This document shows, piece by piece, positions 14,801-26,819 of a stretch of 64,000 nucleotides of DNA (position 1 is the stretch's first letter; every line of letters starts with the position of its first letter). The notes under the pieces were generated by a model. That model made no database searches. It worked only from the letters and a program-made list of their open reading frames with translations, and was not told the DNA's origin. Source of the stretch: Distichodus sexfasciatus. Taxonomy: Eukaryota > Chordata > Actinopteri > Characiformes > Distichodontidae. Where the stretch lies: NCBI GenBank assembly GCA_032718565.1, contig JAVGVS010000012.1, forward strand, positions 4,536,450 to 4,600,449, read 5' to 3'. The position numbers and the translations under genes were made by a program.

Positions 14801-17800
14801 AGATGCATGCTTAAATACAAACAAACACAAGTAAAGCACATTAGGATCAATTAAGCTAAAGGAAGACACGGGACGACAAGGCATAACGGTATCTATTCGG
14901 CCAAACAAGAGCATCGCAGAGACGACTGACATGTAGAAATCAAGAATTTAACTTGTTTAAAGAATGGAAATGTTGGGAGAATTCTGGGATGAACGTAAAT
15001 GGAAAAATCTACCAGAAATCTCTATTTAGAATTTTCACTAACCAGAAAAAAAGGTTTTATTGTTTCTCTAGACATGGTTTTTCTTTCCAGACATCAGTGT
15101 TTGCAGGCATATTTAGGGGTGCATTAGTCGTTACTCACAAGGTTGTGGTCAAATGCTGTGGACTGCTGAAAACATTTTAAATTTAATCAGACTCATGAGC
15201 GTAAGTAATAGCAGTCCCCTTTCCAGCTTATTTGGCATTGCATTTAACTATCTATGTGGTACCTTGCATAGGCAGTGCTGTGGAACAGTATAACCTTAAT
15301 GTTTCATCACAATAAGATATTACATTGATTCAACGGTCAACGATTCAATGTCGGCAGATATCACAAAGTCTGCTGCACATTCAGGAACCGGCAGTCGACA
15401 TGTGACAATATCATGTGCTGATCTCTTCCATTTATATCAAACCATGAAAGGCAACTAAAATGTTCAATATAGAGTGATGTTACAATATCTGTCAATTTTT
15501 CATTTCAGATCAATGCTATCGGATTGTTGATTACTGAATCAGTGTAATAATGCTGCTGTTCATTATACACTAATGCAAGCACAACACAGTACACATTTAA
15601 GTTGAGAATGACCCACCATTTAAATCATACCAGGCCAGCTGGGGTCGTATGGTCAGAAACCGACCTGTGGAGAATAAAGAAGGGTGAATCTGTTATTGTG
15701 CATAATTGCTGGGTTACAATCAGTTATTGGACACCTAAAAGTGTGTGCGTGTGTTTGTGTGTGTTTGTGTGTGTTAGCTTTCCTTAATTACATGAGTGTA
15801 GTTATGTGGTGTTTCGTCCTAATAAAGCAGTGCTGGGTTTATGATGCTGTTTATCTTATGAATATCATGGAGGCTGCATGTTTCTCTGTTCTAAGTCTGT
15901 AAAATCCATTACTCACTCAGCACTGTAGACAGCAGGTAGATGGGAGAGGAGGGAGACGGCAGAACATCCAACTGATATGCGATTTGATGGACTTTTATGT
16001 AAGCATATTAAGTGCTGACCGCTAGACTCTAATACTGAATATATTTCTTTGGACCAAATAGACTGAGGTTTTTGAGCTACGCTACCACGAATCCAAGTGT
16101 CTCTTTATGTTGTCGTTATTATCTGTAGCATTATTTCCATTTACATTATACCATCATGCCATATTTGAAGACTCTTTGATGAAAATTGTAGTCTGTGTTA
16201 ATTTTCTAACCATTTTGTAACTTACACATTGCAGGCTGATGTTTTATCTGTCTATCTACCACACCGCAATTTCAGTAATCAAATATATGTACCCGTGTTT
16301 GTGTGTGGGGGGGAGGTGTGTTTGGTGCACTGTAAGGTTTTAGAAGTTTGCCGGGACCTGATTGTCCTCAGATATGAAACCTTGATGCTTATAAGGTTGT
16401 GGGGCTTTTCTAAGGGCTATATGTTAGGATCATGCCTGGTAAGGAAAAACTTCTATAGAACGTTCATGGAAAAGTTGCAGGTTTTATGTGGAAAACTAAG
16501 GAAATGTAAAGATTTGCTTTTGGTTACTGGGTTAAGGGTTAGATGTAGCTGTAGTGTTATTTACATCTAGGAATTCTGAGAGTCAGTGGAAGCACCTCAC
16601 AAAAATAGCAAGACTCACACGCAGCAGGACTTTGGTTTAACAGATGCCTAAATATGAGGTAACTAAGCCAACGCACATATATATTTAAACAATTTGCTTT
16701 TAATGTGATAGATGCAGTGCTAGATCTAGGGTTAGGGTTAGATGTAGTGTAGGCTCCGGTCCCCTGCGCCCCCAGTTGGGATTCAGCGGTTCAGAAAATG
16801 AATGAATGAAAATTGAGAGAATATAGTAGCTAATCTTTCTCTGTGCAAGGTGACGATAAAGTAACAAGTGCATATTACATGATGGATAACACCATCTCTG
16901 TTTCTCTTTGTGTGTGTCTCAGTGTGCAGGTGAGGGCAGAGAACGCGGTGGGAGCCGGCCCGTTTGGGCCAAACCTGCTGCTAAGGACCAGGCCTCTGCC
17001 CCCGGCTCCCCCAAGGCTGGAGTGTGCAGCTGCCGGACCCCAGAGCCTTAAACTGCGCTGGGGGGAAGGTGCAAGGGGCCCCATTACTGATGACATCACC
17101 TATGTCCTGCAGGTGGAAGACAGGAACCAGAGGTGATCAATCTTCTTTTCACAACAAATATCTATTTCTGATCGGATAAGAATCATATGTTTTCGCACAG
17201 TGTTCTTTTGCTTTCCGCACAAGTCCAGCTGATGAGACAATTGGGCCTCATCAGCACGGAATCTTTAATTGCTAAATGAATGACGGCACTTCATCTTTTT
17301 GCTTCCTCTGTTTTCTTCCTTTCTGAAAAAGCCCTGAAAATGCGGCTCCCAAGCTGTAAAGAAAACCTGGGATAAAAGAATACACAATTCTGCAGTTTGT
17401 CGTGTATTGACTAAATTGGCTAAAATGAGCTGTGCTTGAGATCATAAAGTCTGCTGATTTGCATTTGATTTATGTGAGTGTTCCCTCTAAGTGTTCAAAT
17501 GTTTTTGTCCCCTTCCTTCATTTTCGCGCATGAGAGTGTGTGAGAGTGCGTGCATGTACATCCCTGTCTGTGTGTTCCTATTCCCCGTGGATGCAGGAGG
17601 CAGAGTGTTCTCTGCTCTTGTGTGAGCAAAGCTGGCGTCTTAATGAGCCTGGACGCTCTCTCACTGCTGTAGGAATTAGGAAAAGGGAAGGCAGGGTTGT
17701 CTCGACCCTCCTCTTTAATAACCACCCCCTCTGCTCTGCCACTGGCCCCACTGATTCTTGGTTCAGCAGCTAAACAAGGTCCACGCTCCCCCCCAGAGCT

Positions 17801-18170
17801 CCTTGTCGCGGGGGAGATGGACTCTAATTTGATAAAGCTCATCTAAATGGTGACTAATCAGTCAGAGCCGTATTCGTTTTGTCTGCCCGCATCTGCAGCT
17901 TCCAGCTTTAAGCCCAAACTGGGAGATTTGGTGCCGGGAGCCAGAATGATTGTAATGAGCATGGCTGTTAATGTGTCTGCTTAATTTTACAAGACGTGTA
18001 GTAGTGTCTTCACTAAACTTTCTGTATTTAAAAAAATCCATTTTTTGTGCCACTGAACACTTCTTTTAGGAATTAATTTGACAGCACACCAGTTATAGCC
18101 AATGAAATATACCCAATAAAAATGTACTAAACATTGTAGTGGAGCCATACTGTATAAAGGTAATCAATTT

Positions 18171-18208
<38 letters not shown>

Positions 18209-21200
18209 GATTTATAGATAATGTAAAAGCGACTATATATTGGCAGGATTATATATGTATATGTATATTTTTCGTTAGAAAGTCTTATTTAATACATATT
18301 AATCAGATGTCCTGTGTGACAGGTTTATGCCGATCTACAGAGGGCCAAGCCACACATTTAAGGTGCAGCGTCTGAGCGAGTCGAGCCGCTACAGCTTCAG
18401 GATCCAGGCGGTGAGCGATGCAGGAGAGGGTCCCTTCTCTGAGACCTACTCATTCACCACTGCCAAGTCTGTGCCTCCGACACTCAAAGGTATGCAAGCA
18501 CACAGTCAACTCAAACAACGATAGCGACCGGGTCCGTTTTCTTCTAACTCCCAACCCCAATAATATTCGCCAGGAAAACATGAAAAAAAGCATTCGCTTC
18601 AATTAGTAGTGAACTGTAACATTGACTTTATGACATCCGACCATTTGCATTTGTAGATTTAAAGACAACAAGTACATCAGGTCATTCAGCACTGCTTGGG
18701 CCAAGGAGACAGACTTCAGCTCACACATTAGGGCACACTACAGCAAGCTGGTGTTTTGATCAAAAAAATTCAGGCAACATTTCCCTGATGGTTTTAACCC
18801 TCTGGAAGCATTTGCAAAGAAAACAGATAGAAGAAATGATGGTGTAACAACCCCTTAAACACAAAATTAACGATCCAGACTGAATTGCGTGTGGTTTAGA
18901 AATTGCACGTGACGCTCCGTGTGAAGACAGATTTATAAGAATGTCTACTGCTTTTCTCTTTCTACATTAGTGCTGTCACCCTTTTGACAATTACGCTTTG
19001 ATATTTACGTACATTATGGATCCAGATGACTTTTGCTGTGTGCTTCACTGGATTGCATTTACCTTCAGTTGTTTGCTGCTGAGGCGGTCATTGAAAGTCA
19101 GTTACATTCTAATGAAGACATGCTGTTGACACTTTCTCTCCCTCTCTGCAGCTCCTCGAGTAGTTCAGTTAGAGGGCAACGCGTGTGAAGTGACCTGGGA
19201 GACTGTCCCACCTATGAGGGGTGACAGAATCACCTACGTGCTGCAGGTGCTGGGTGGGCGGGAGTCGGAGTACAGACAGGTACGGTGGATCTTTCAGTCT
19301 CAACAAAATTAACGTACGATTAAAAAGCCAGTTGTCTGATTAACTGAGACATTGTTTACTAATACATTTTTAAATACTTCTGAGGACCTTCTATAAACCA
19401 TTGTCAGTCTTGCATCAGTCTCGTGTTCGAGAAGGAGTTAATAGTGTAGAGTGTGAGAGTACACAGGTTTGTTATGTGTTTTTACCTTTTGTTTTTCCAT
19501 TTTGATCCAATTATACTGCAATTTTTAAAGTTAAAAACTCATAACATGGATTGTATTTGAAATGGAAAAGAACAAAATATTGCTATTTCATTCATCAAAA
19601 GTAAAGACAGAATTTTAAGGTTTATATGTTCCAGGTTGGGCGGCACGGTGGCGCAGTGGTTAGCGCTGCCGCCTCACAGCGAGAAGGTCGTGGGTTCGAA
19701 CCCCGGGGATGGCCGTAGGGTCTTTCTGTGTGGAGTTTGCATGCTCTCCCCGTGTTTGCGTGGGTTTCCTCCTGGCGCTTTGTTCCCTCCCACAGTCCAG
19801 AGGCATGTGCTATAGGTTAATTGGTGACTTTAAATTGGCCCCGTAAAGTGTGAATGTGTGTGTGACCGTGTGAGTGTGTGTGTGCCCAGGGTTGTTTCCT
19901 GCCTTGCGCCCGAAAGTTCCCGGGATAGGCTCCGGTCCCCCTGTGACCCCAGTTGGGATTACACGGTTCAGATAATGAATGAATGAGTGAATGTCCCAGG
20001 TTTTTTTGGACTAAATATAAACCACTGTTTCAGTTCAGTTCAGTTTCTATATCCAAAAAGAGACATATTTTATATTTGTGTGTACCTAGTTGAAGTGGAG
20101 AATTTGAATTTAGAGGATTAACATATTCACGTATGTACAAAGTTCAAAATGTGATTTTAAAAATGGCATTTGGTTAATTGCAACCTATAGAGCTTTATGT
20201 ATCAGAGCTCTAGAGCTGTATTTAGAGCAAGAACAATCAAGTTCCCCAGATAGTGTCTAATAATCTCAACACATCAGGTGCCATATTATATTATGGGTAA
20301 TAACATGGCAAAGCTCTGTTATTACCCTGGTACTCACATTGGGAGCAACATTGTGCTGTTGGCTGATAAGGTCCCAGTAATTATTCTCCCCGACCAGTCA
20401 CGTTGAAAACGTGGATTTCTTTGTTTCTGTGAAAAAGTGCAGACATGTGACAGGTGGTTATGGACAATCTGTAGACAGTCTTTAGATTCCACCAGTTTTT
20501 CTGTACTAAAAGCTTCTGCTAATATCCTGTTTTGAGCAACTATTAATAGACAGCTGCATTTTTTTTTTCATTCTTTGTGTGCACTGATAAATTACTTTTT
20601 TTCTTTATTTGCCAGGGTTGCCCGAGTCTGTAATAACTGCATTAATTTAGATATTATTTTCCATGTCCCTTTTTTCCTCTTTAAATGAGAAGTAATAGAA
20701 CAGGGACAGACAACATTGTTAGCTGGCGGACTTTGTTTATAATGCAGGGAGTATTTCTTCTCTCTTGAAATTTCTTTATGAGGATATTACTTATTCCCTT
20801 TAAGTAATGCTTATTTTAAGTAGTCAATTTATAATTGATTATCTTATTTATATAATTGCAAAAATTATTAGTTTATTTTGTCTAGGTGGCGATTGACTAG
20901 AGGTGGAATACTTGACTATAACCCTGAACCCAAGTTGCTCCAGGGAGACTGTCCCTGTAATTAGGAATTAGGATTTACTCTGGATAAGTTTGATAAATGT
21001 ATCATAAGATGTCATTTTTAACATTCCATCCAGAGACACATTTCATTGTGGATCACTGTGGGCTGTGTTGTGTTCACAATGACAAATAATCACTCACATA
21101 AGACCTGAGCCTTCAACTTTTGGGTCGGTCTCCCCGTGACCTGAGAGGGTCTACTTAATGTCATACATAATGTCATTTTTAAGGAGAAGTCCTGACGGAG

Positions 21201-24200
21201 GTGTGTGCAGGGCGCAGTGTGATTGGTTGTTGTGGTCTGTGTAATGAAGCAGAGAGTGGTGGCAAATTGCTCTTTCAGTGTGATGCCATGGCAGGACGTG
21301 TCAGGCTGCTCTCATGGGATTCAAGTGCTATATTAGTGCTGAAGAACCTAGCAAATTAGTCATGTTTACTGCTCAGGCACTGCACACACACAAACCCACA
21401 AATTCAGGCACATCCATGTGCACACACATCAAAGCAGTGGGGTCCAATTACTGAGACCACTTTTAAAAAGGTAGGATTCTGAAAAAGAAAGGTTGACTTG
21501 TAAGAAGAGGATGTGGAATATTTACTTTGTTTTATTTTTAGTCAAATTTCCCAGTTATCAAATATGTATAGCATTCTAAACGCGTGGCAAAACAGGATGT
21601 GTTTTGTCCAGACCATGATCGGTCACAGCAAAAGTGAGCAGAACATAAGAAAGAAAGACTTGAAGGGGTCTCCAGTGAGAGAGAGAGAACCCCTTTATGT
21701 CTTTATTTCTAATAATGTGGTCACTTATGCTCTGACCGATCATGGCCTTTTCTCGCTCATTGGAAACCACCTACAAGTCCTTTTCTGTGTTCACAGAATA
21801 GAAAATAAAGACTTAAAGGGATTCTAAAGGAGATAACCAATTTCAAATTAAGGCGGCGAAAAAAAAATCGATACATCAATATATCGCTGTATTTACTTTC
21901 ACGATATACTTTATCGATTTCTAGCTCCAAAAATCAATATTTCCAAGGGGGAGAATCGTGCACCACGTCGACGAGTTGAGTGTGTAAAAATGCAAAGACA
22001 ATAAAATTAAAATCAGTTCTGAGTTATGTTGTTTTGGCTGAATTATTAATGTAATGTGATTCATTAAGACCATCCAGATCGTACACAGCAACTTGCATTT
22101 CAGCTCTGTTTTTACTTTTATAGTGAACTGTAGAATATCGCAATATATATTGTATCGCAGTATATTGTAATATAATCATATCGTGACCCATGTATCGTGA
22201 TACATATCGTATTGTGAGTTCCTTGCCAAAATCCATCCCACCCACCCCAGTTCAGAATGTGTATAAAGAAAACAGAGACAATGCAAATACTAAGAAATCC
22301 TGAATTTCTGGTTCTTTTTTAAAGAGCTTAAAGAGAAATATTTAGAAATATTTTCATAAGTTCTCGCAGTCCTTTTGACAACATATTCTTAACAAAATGT
22401 CCTGCTGTTCCTTTCTCCCATCTACACAGACACCTGCAGTCTGGATTTGCTCATTTAATCTTGTAATGCTAGACTGAGTGAAGTCTACATTGTTATGTGC
22501 TTGTATGCAGTGTAAGCAAGTATAAATCCTTTACGTTTACGTGATATACGTGTGGTTCAAGATCTAAAAGAGCACACAGTCTGTGTGTAGGATCTTAACC
22601 GAGATCTGGAACGGTAATATTCTTTGTGGTAACACAGTCATGTTTCTGTAGGGTGTAGGGGAACACTTTGAACTTTACTTTTTAAGATTTTCTTATAACA
22701 CTTGGTCCAGAGTGAACAATACAAGTGGTTTGTTTTGTGATGTTTCCTGTTGAGACGTTGCTTATTCAGCAGCTGCACCCAGCTCAGCGTGTCTTAAAAA
22801 TACGGTTTGAATTACACAGTTCATTTGCAATTCAGAAGGCATATTATTACTTCCGCCCTTCAAAATTCCTGTAATCATGTGAATAAAACAGTTTATTTCC
22901 GAATACTTAAAATCACAACTGTTACACAGTAGCACGGTTCACCTGTAGTCAGAAAGGTTATAAAATGTAGAATAGTTTCTAAATGTATGCCATCTGTAAA
23001 AGGTTTTTTGTATTGACTCAGTGTATGAAATTTATTATTTTGAATACAGCCGTTTGCTTTTACATGTAGTGCCACCTATTCATGAATGATTTCCTGAATT
23101 AGTCTTACATTTTTATTGTTTGTAGTTTTCATGTCACACACAGAAATTGAAACGTTGGTAATTTGAGAAGTCAAAAAATCTAAAAATTAACTTATATAGT
23201 GCAATAGTCAGTGTCACAAAGCATTTTACATAGAACCTGCCTTTTTGTGGTTTTAATTAACTATGTGCGATCGTTTGCTTTTAAACTTGGACAAACACTG
23301 CTGACCATCTCAATGTTGAAAATGTATTTACAACATTCAGAGGGTGGATCTGGGAGTTGCGGATTAGTCGTACATTATGGGAAAATATTGCTCTTAGTGG
23401 ATGTATGGGAACAGATCTAAAGAAACATTATAAATGCTAAAATGTTATTGTGATTTAACCCCTAGTTGAAATCTTTATATGGTTGCACTTAGTATGGATG
23501 CATGCATGAAAGAAACGAAAACTCAAACTGTTATTGTGAACAAACAAGTCAGCACTCAAGCCTGCCCTTGAGTGTGTGTGAATTCGCTGCTTACCTAAGA
23601 ACAAATCTCAGACAAGAAAATAATGGTGATTGTCAGAGACATTGTAAAAACGGCATTGTTAGGTTTTAAGAAGGAATCTCTTCATAAAAGTAGACGGTGA
23701 TCAGTGACTAAAGGTCGAGAGATTATTTGCTGGGCCTATTTTCGGGGAGCAATATTAGTCATTTTGCAGATCATCTGTATTTAATTTTGAGCACCACCGA
23801 TATTAAATAATTACAAGGTGCACTACTGTGGTTCCACTCTTCTCTCTGTGCCGTTTGCTCTCGACTCGCTGCTTCATTTAATGTCCCGTCCACAACAGTC
23901 TCTGATTGGCTATATGTCACACGAGTAGTAGCTAATCAACACTGAAGCCTCGTCACTCACACCAGGCAGGAGAGTTTCAGCTGAACTTGGTCTTTGTAAA
24001 ATTCTACATTTTGACAGATTTTTTTTCTTTGCATATCAGTTCCAAATATTGGTTATCATCCCAGTTAACTAGCAATAATCTGTATCTGTATCCGCCCTGA
24101 AAAACCAATATTGGTCGATACCAACCGTTACCAACCATCATGCACAGTTTCTGAAGATTCTGGCATTCACCGCTGTGTTCTTATTTTAGATGTTTCCTAG

Positions 24201-24754
24201 GTAAAGACAGAATCGACAACTGTTGGAATAGAGCAGCTTTACACAAATTTTGTGTCTCTGTGCAAAACATGGGCTCAGTGGGTTTTCTTTAATTCTACTG
24301 TTATTTAATATTAGACTATTTAAATGTCTGAACTTTCTTAACCACCAATATCAGAAAAAACCCTAATAAAATATTGGTGAATGAGGCATATTGTTCTCGT
24401 CCATGGAAAATTGTAATACGAACTGCTTATTGGACCAATCTTTCCCATCCGCAGGTGTATAAGGGAGAAGACACGGTTTTCCAGCTGTTCGGGCTGCAAT
24501 GGAACACGGATTACCGGCTGCGCGTGTTGGTGTGTCGCCGCTGCTCGGACACGTCTCAGGAGCTGTGCGGCTCGTTCAGCCCCGCTGCTCACTTCCAGCC
24601 GCGCCGCTCCAGCCCCGCCCTGAGCACTGAGACCGGGCCGGTGAGCACGTCGGGGGGCAGAGCGCTCAGCGACGAACAGTTCGCTGGCCTGATTGTGCTG
24701 GGAGTGGCCTCGCTGTCCGTTTTCATCGCTTACGTGCTGCAGCTCCTCATCTGA
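423..24754 (+). CDS. fndc3b: FNDC3B, fibronectin type III domain protein, C-terminal 849 aa (5' part outside window)
   Basis: Seventeen exons join in frame with AG/GT borders: 423-561, 649-702, 1790-1914, 2425-2599, 3745-3831, 4238-4373, 4466-4537, 4645-4766, 5798-5903, 7936-8114, 9280-9393, 10214-10363, 12172-12458, 16923-17132, 18323-18489, 19152-19279, 24455-24754 (TGA). The product has eight FN3 modules in series, each ending in a YxFRVxAxN-like strand (for example YRFRVRAANDAG), then an ALSDEQ motif and one hydrophobic segment at the very C-terminus. That is the FNDC3 family plan: a tail-anchored protein of the ER/secretory membranes, linked in mammals to adipocyte, osteoblast and lung biology. 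Human FNDC3B has 1204 aa and nine FN3 domains, so roughly 350 residues lie upstream of the window. FNDC3B rather than FNDC3A is chosen from my recall of the C-terminal FN3 wording and from ghsr lying next to it. The acceptor at 16923 is the only in-frame choice there; acceptance at 16931 would give a stop. Confidence 0.93.
703..1789 (+). other. fndc3b: fndc3b intron, no feature seen
   Basis: About 1.1 kb with no repeat I can name and no exon-like frame. The flanking splice sites (gtaagg at 703, tctgcccag before 1790) are good. Confidence 0.6.
2694..2859. repeat. TA/TATC-rich microsatellite
   Basis: Long (TA)n with CA and TATC blocks. The Tyr/Ile-rich open frames across it are artefacts of the repeat. 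A similar block follows at 3255-3315. Confidence 0.95.
2860..3253. mobile_element. MITE-like element inserted in the TA microsatellite
   Basis: Left end taggctgggttcaaaatcga and right end atctatacccagccctaa are imperfect inverted copies, and the element is flanked on both sides by TA/CATA microsatellite. Subterminal ATCGATT words are typical of small hAT-like elements of fish. No transposase frame. Confidence 0.55.
5027..5195 (+). mobile_element. Retroposon 3' tail in fndc3b intron
   Basis: Contains aaagtaaactttattgtcat and cagagagacgagacgacg, shared with 43326-43570 and 61586-61690. Next to it, 5375-5460 holds a short SINE-core-like word (gcagatgctctttctcagaa...gacttac). Confidence 0.65.
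5904..7935 (+). other. fndc3b: fndc3b intron, no gene
   Basis: A 2 kb AT-rich intron with no obvious transposon and no exon. The donor gtgaga and the acceptor ctctgtccag join phase 1 exons. Confidence 0.55.
8309..8870. mobile_element. Diverged copy of the inverted-end DNA element
   Basis: Starts aaaggtcccatattat and shares several stretches with 59777-60648, in opposite orientation. The second end is unclear, so the right border is approximate. Confidence 0.5.
10417..11063. mobile_element. Foldback element with long inverted ends around a LINE tail
   Basis: The left part 10417-10502 (attcgttcatttgt ... aagtaacgaataacgactca) is the inverse of 10950-11063 (tgagtcgttattcattactt ... aatgaacgaacg) with few differences. 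Between them, 10762-10862 is a retroposon 3' end (tgcacgtgacaaataaag followed by three ttgaatc units). No protein frame is present. Confidence 0.65.
10762..10862 (+). mobile_element. LINE-type 3' end with ttgaatc tail
   Basis: Ends in tgacaaataaagaatcttga followed by repeated ttgaatc units, a common tail of fish non-LTR elements. The reverse copy is at 35310-35375. Confidence 0.6.
11880..12080. repeat. Degenerate ATCGGC-rich DNA-element fragment
   Basis: Repeated gataatcgg, tcggcccgatc and atcgatcg words like the ends of small hAT-type elements. A related, longer region is at 23690-24130. Confidence 0.4.
12459..16922 (+). other. fndc3b: Large fndc3b intron (4.5 kb) with several dispersed repeats
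   Basis: Besides the element at 12983-13529 it holds an ATCGAT-rich repeat (12536-12860, related to 15310-15560 and 35925-36260), a repeat at 14570-14940 shared with 37850-38060 (cattaggat...aagctaaa words), a TG run at 15738-15776 and a SINE 3' fragment at 16720-16810. No coding exon was found. Confidence 0.55.
12983..13529. mobile_element. Tc1/mariner-like MITE
   Basis: Ends are about 31-base inverted copies (tacagtactgtgcaaaagtt / aacttttgcacagtgctgta), bounded by TA. The 547-base body has no transposase. The left and right ends differ at about one position, so the insertion looks fairly young. Confidence 0.75.
17133..18322 (+). other. fndc3b: fndc3b intron with GATA microsatellite
   Basis: A 1.2 kb intron. 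A GATA/AGAT run of nine or so units lies at 18171-18208. No gene is seen. Confidence 0.65.
19638..20002 (+). mobile_element. tRNA-derived SINE, near full length
   Basis: Starts gggcggcacggtggcgcagt with a good A box and a B box (gggttcgaacccc), then the widespread fish tail (tgtggagtttgcatgctctc) and ends in aatgaatgaatg. Flanked by an 11-base target duplication with one mismatch (tgttccaggtt before, tgtcccaggtt after). It sits in the 5.2 kb last intron of fndc3b. Confidence 0.85.
21610..21752. repeat. Foldback sequence around the catgatcggtcac word
   Basis: The left part (ccatgatcggtcacagc ... cataagaaagaaagact) is imperfectly inverted in the right part (agtctt-like tctttatttctaataatgtg ... 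gctctgaccgatcatgg). A short gagagagag loop lies in the middle. Confidence 0.6.
21855..22245. mobile_element. hAT-like small DNA element
   Basis: Rich in ATCGATA, TATCGCAATATA and CGTGATACATATCG words and ending gttccttgccaaaatccatc; the reverse of this end is common in fish MITEs. No frame. Confidence 0.45.
22246..24454 (+). other. fndc3b: 3' half of last fndc3b intron
   Basis: AT-rich sequence with a degenerate DNA-element region at 23690-24130 (attggctatatgtcac and accaatattggtcgatacc words). No exon before the last acceptor at 24454. Confidence 0.5.
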
Positions 24755-26815
24755 AGGGGCCAGGCAGGGAAGCGGCCGTAAGAACCCAAACTTGAGGGAC
24801 GTCGAACCGATATTTTTCCAGCTTGTCTGCTAACAAAAGCAGACAGGGTGGTTTTTTTTCCTTCTGTCCCGCCCCGGCTTTCATTCCCCACTTTATTACT
24901 TTCTTCGCGTCTGTTTCTTTTTATATGTCTCAACTCAGTGTCTTTGTTGCACAGTTTTTAAAAACCTACGACTTCTGCGTCGATGAAAGTGGTAAATGAA
25001 AGTATTTTTATATGGTTTTCCAGTTTTTTAGGTCCTATATATTTGTATTCTTTGGCGATGTCCCCCTGAACAGGTTTCATATTAAGCATCAAACTATTTT
25101 TATACTTTTTACAAAGTGTTTATTTGTCTGATACAGCTTTAACGCGTCAGCACGACGAGATGTGATTTTTTTTTTTCTATTGCCCACTTAGCGTCTAGTT
25201 TACTGTTTTTGCTAATTGTGACGGAAACCCGAGGTGATCAACACTAATGCGGTGGGATTTACTACTACACTAGTAATGCGAGTAGCTTTTTTACAACTAG
25301 AGAGATTGATATTCAATGCATTTTATATATAACAGATAGAAAAGAGATTTCCATCTCATTGAACGGTTGAGGCCATTGTATTTATTGTGCCAACCAATTA
25401 AGAACAATTCAGTTATCCATGTCTGTCCCCTCATGTCTCTAGTGTTTTTCCCCTATTGTAAACTCTTCTCACTATCTCTCCTCTCTCTCTCCCTTCTGCA
25501 TGTCCAAATACATTTGGAATACAAGTACATAAAGGGAAAGTGCCCTTAGGTTCTGTTAACGAACAAAAACCAGCATCTATATGGCCAAAGAGTCTCTAAG
25601 TGACATCCTTTGCCCACTGGCAACATTTACAGAAAAGTGAAGTCTGGAATGTACATACCTCAGGGACTGGGGGACCCAGATGTTCCGAATGCCGGTGTGA
25701 GCCTAAGCCACATTTTCAGATGTCATCATGGGTGTTGTAAGCTTTTTACAAAAATATTATTTTTCTTTAAATCATTCCAGACTTGCTACATCTTGTTTTA
25801 TTTTCTCCATCTAACCTCTCTAGCTGAGACTACATAATGCAGTACATTAAAAAGAAATGTTTACTAGCTCAATCATACCTTAACCAAAGTTAGAGAGCAA
25901 AGCAATGTATAACAGTTCTGTTAGGTTTATTTATACTATATATTGCCTACCGTACTTTATGATGCAAATCACAGTGCAATCTTTCATTTATTTATTTCTT
26001 TAAGAATCAAAACAGTCATATTCAATATTTCCTCATGTAGCATGTCTTTTTTGGTTATGATGAATTATTTTTCCAAGTTATAGAGCAATAATCTTAATAT
26101 TAACCCGTTTCATTTCAGATAGTTTTTATTGTTCTTTATGTTGTTTTACTCATATACCTGTACGTCTGATTTAGTTCAAGAAATATAGACATCTGTACTA
26201 AGATCGAGCTGTCCTACAGTGAGAAAGTTAAAGCCAAGTTTTGTCCTCATATGCATACGTTTGATTCTTGTTTTCTTTTCTTTTTCTTGTTTTTTTTTTT
26301 TTTACATCATTGCAGTCCTCATTTGTCCGACATTTAAGGACTTCCAACATTCCATATGTACGTTTTGAAGAGGTGTGAAACATGGTGAAATAACTTGACA
26401 CTAGATATAAAACTTGAAGTGAAAACACTTGAACACTTTGAAATTTTAGCCAGACTTACTTCTGTTCCCATACTTCTTAGTAAGGTTTTAAAATAAATCC
26501 TCAAATTTTCAGGTTGCTACTTTTAAGGATCTTTGGTCATCATGGCTTCAGACCCTATTTGTCCTGAAACAGTCGCCCTGTAGATAAATACAATTGTTTG
26601 ATAAGTTACGAAGGAAAATCATTCCACGCTGCCATTTATAAATATAATCATCACATTTATTGTTGTAAATTATAATAATAGGCATTATATTAAAAAACCC
26701 AACCATATCCGTTTAATGTATAGATCTGAAGTACTACTCTTTGTATTTAAGATGATTATGTATCTGTAGCATATATGTAATATATTTATACACAATAAAT
26801 GTTTAAAAATTTCTG
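24755..26815 (+). other. fndc3b: fndc3b 3'UTR
   Basis: About 2.06 kb of AT-rich sequence runs from the TGA to just past an AATAAA at 26794. It has no coding exon or splice pattern. It contains poly-T tracts and several ATTTA-type and TGTAAAT-type motifs, as expected for a long regulated 3'UTR. The end point is inferred from the poly(A) signal and is not observed. Confidence 0.65.
26794..26799 (+). terminator. fndc3b: fndc3b poly(A) signal AATAAA
   Basis: A canonical AATAAA sits 2.04 kb after the stop codon and is followed within 30 bases by a TG-rich stretch (ctgtttatggtgttta). It is the best end signal before the convergent ghsr gene. Confidence 0.6.
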
Positions 26816-26819
26816 ATAT

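Noticed and set aside
15738..15776. Regulatory GT element
   Set aside because: A plain TG microsatellite in an intron, with no further support.
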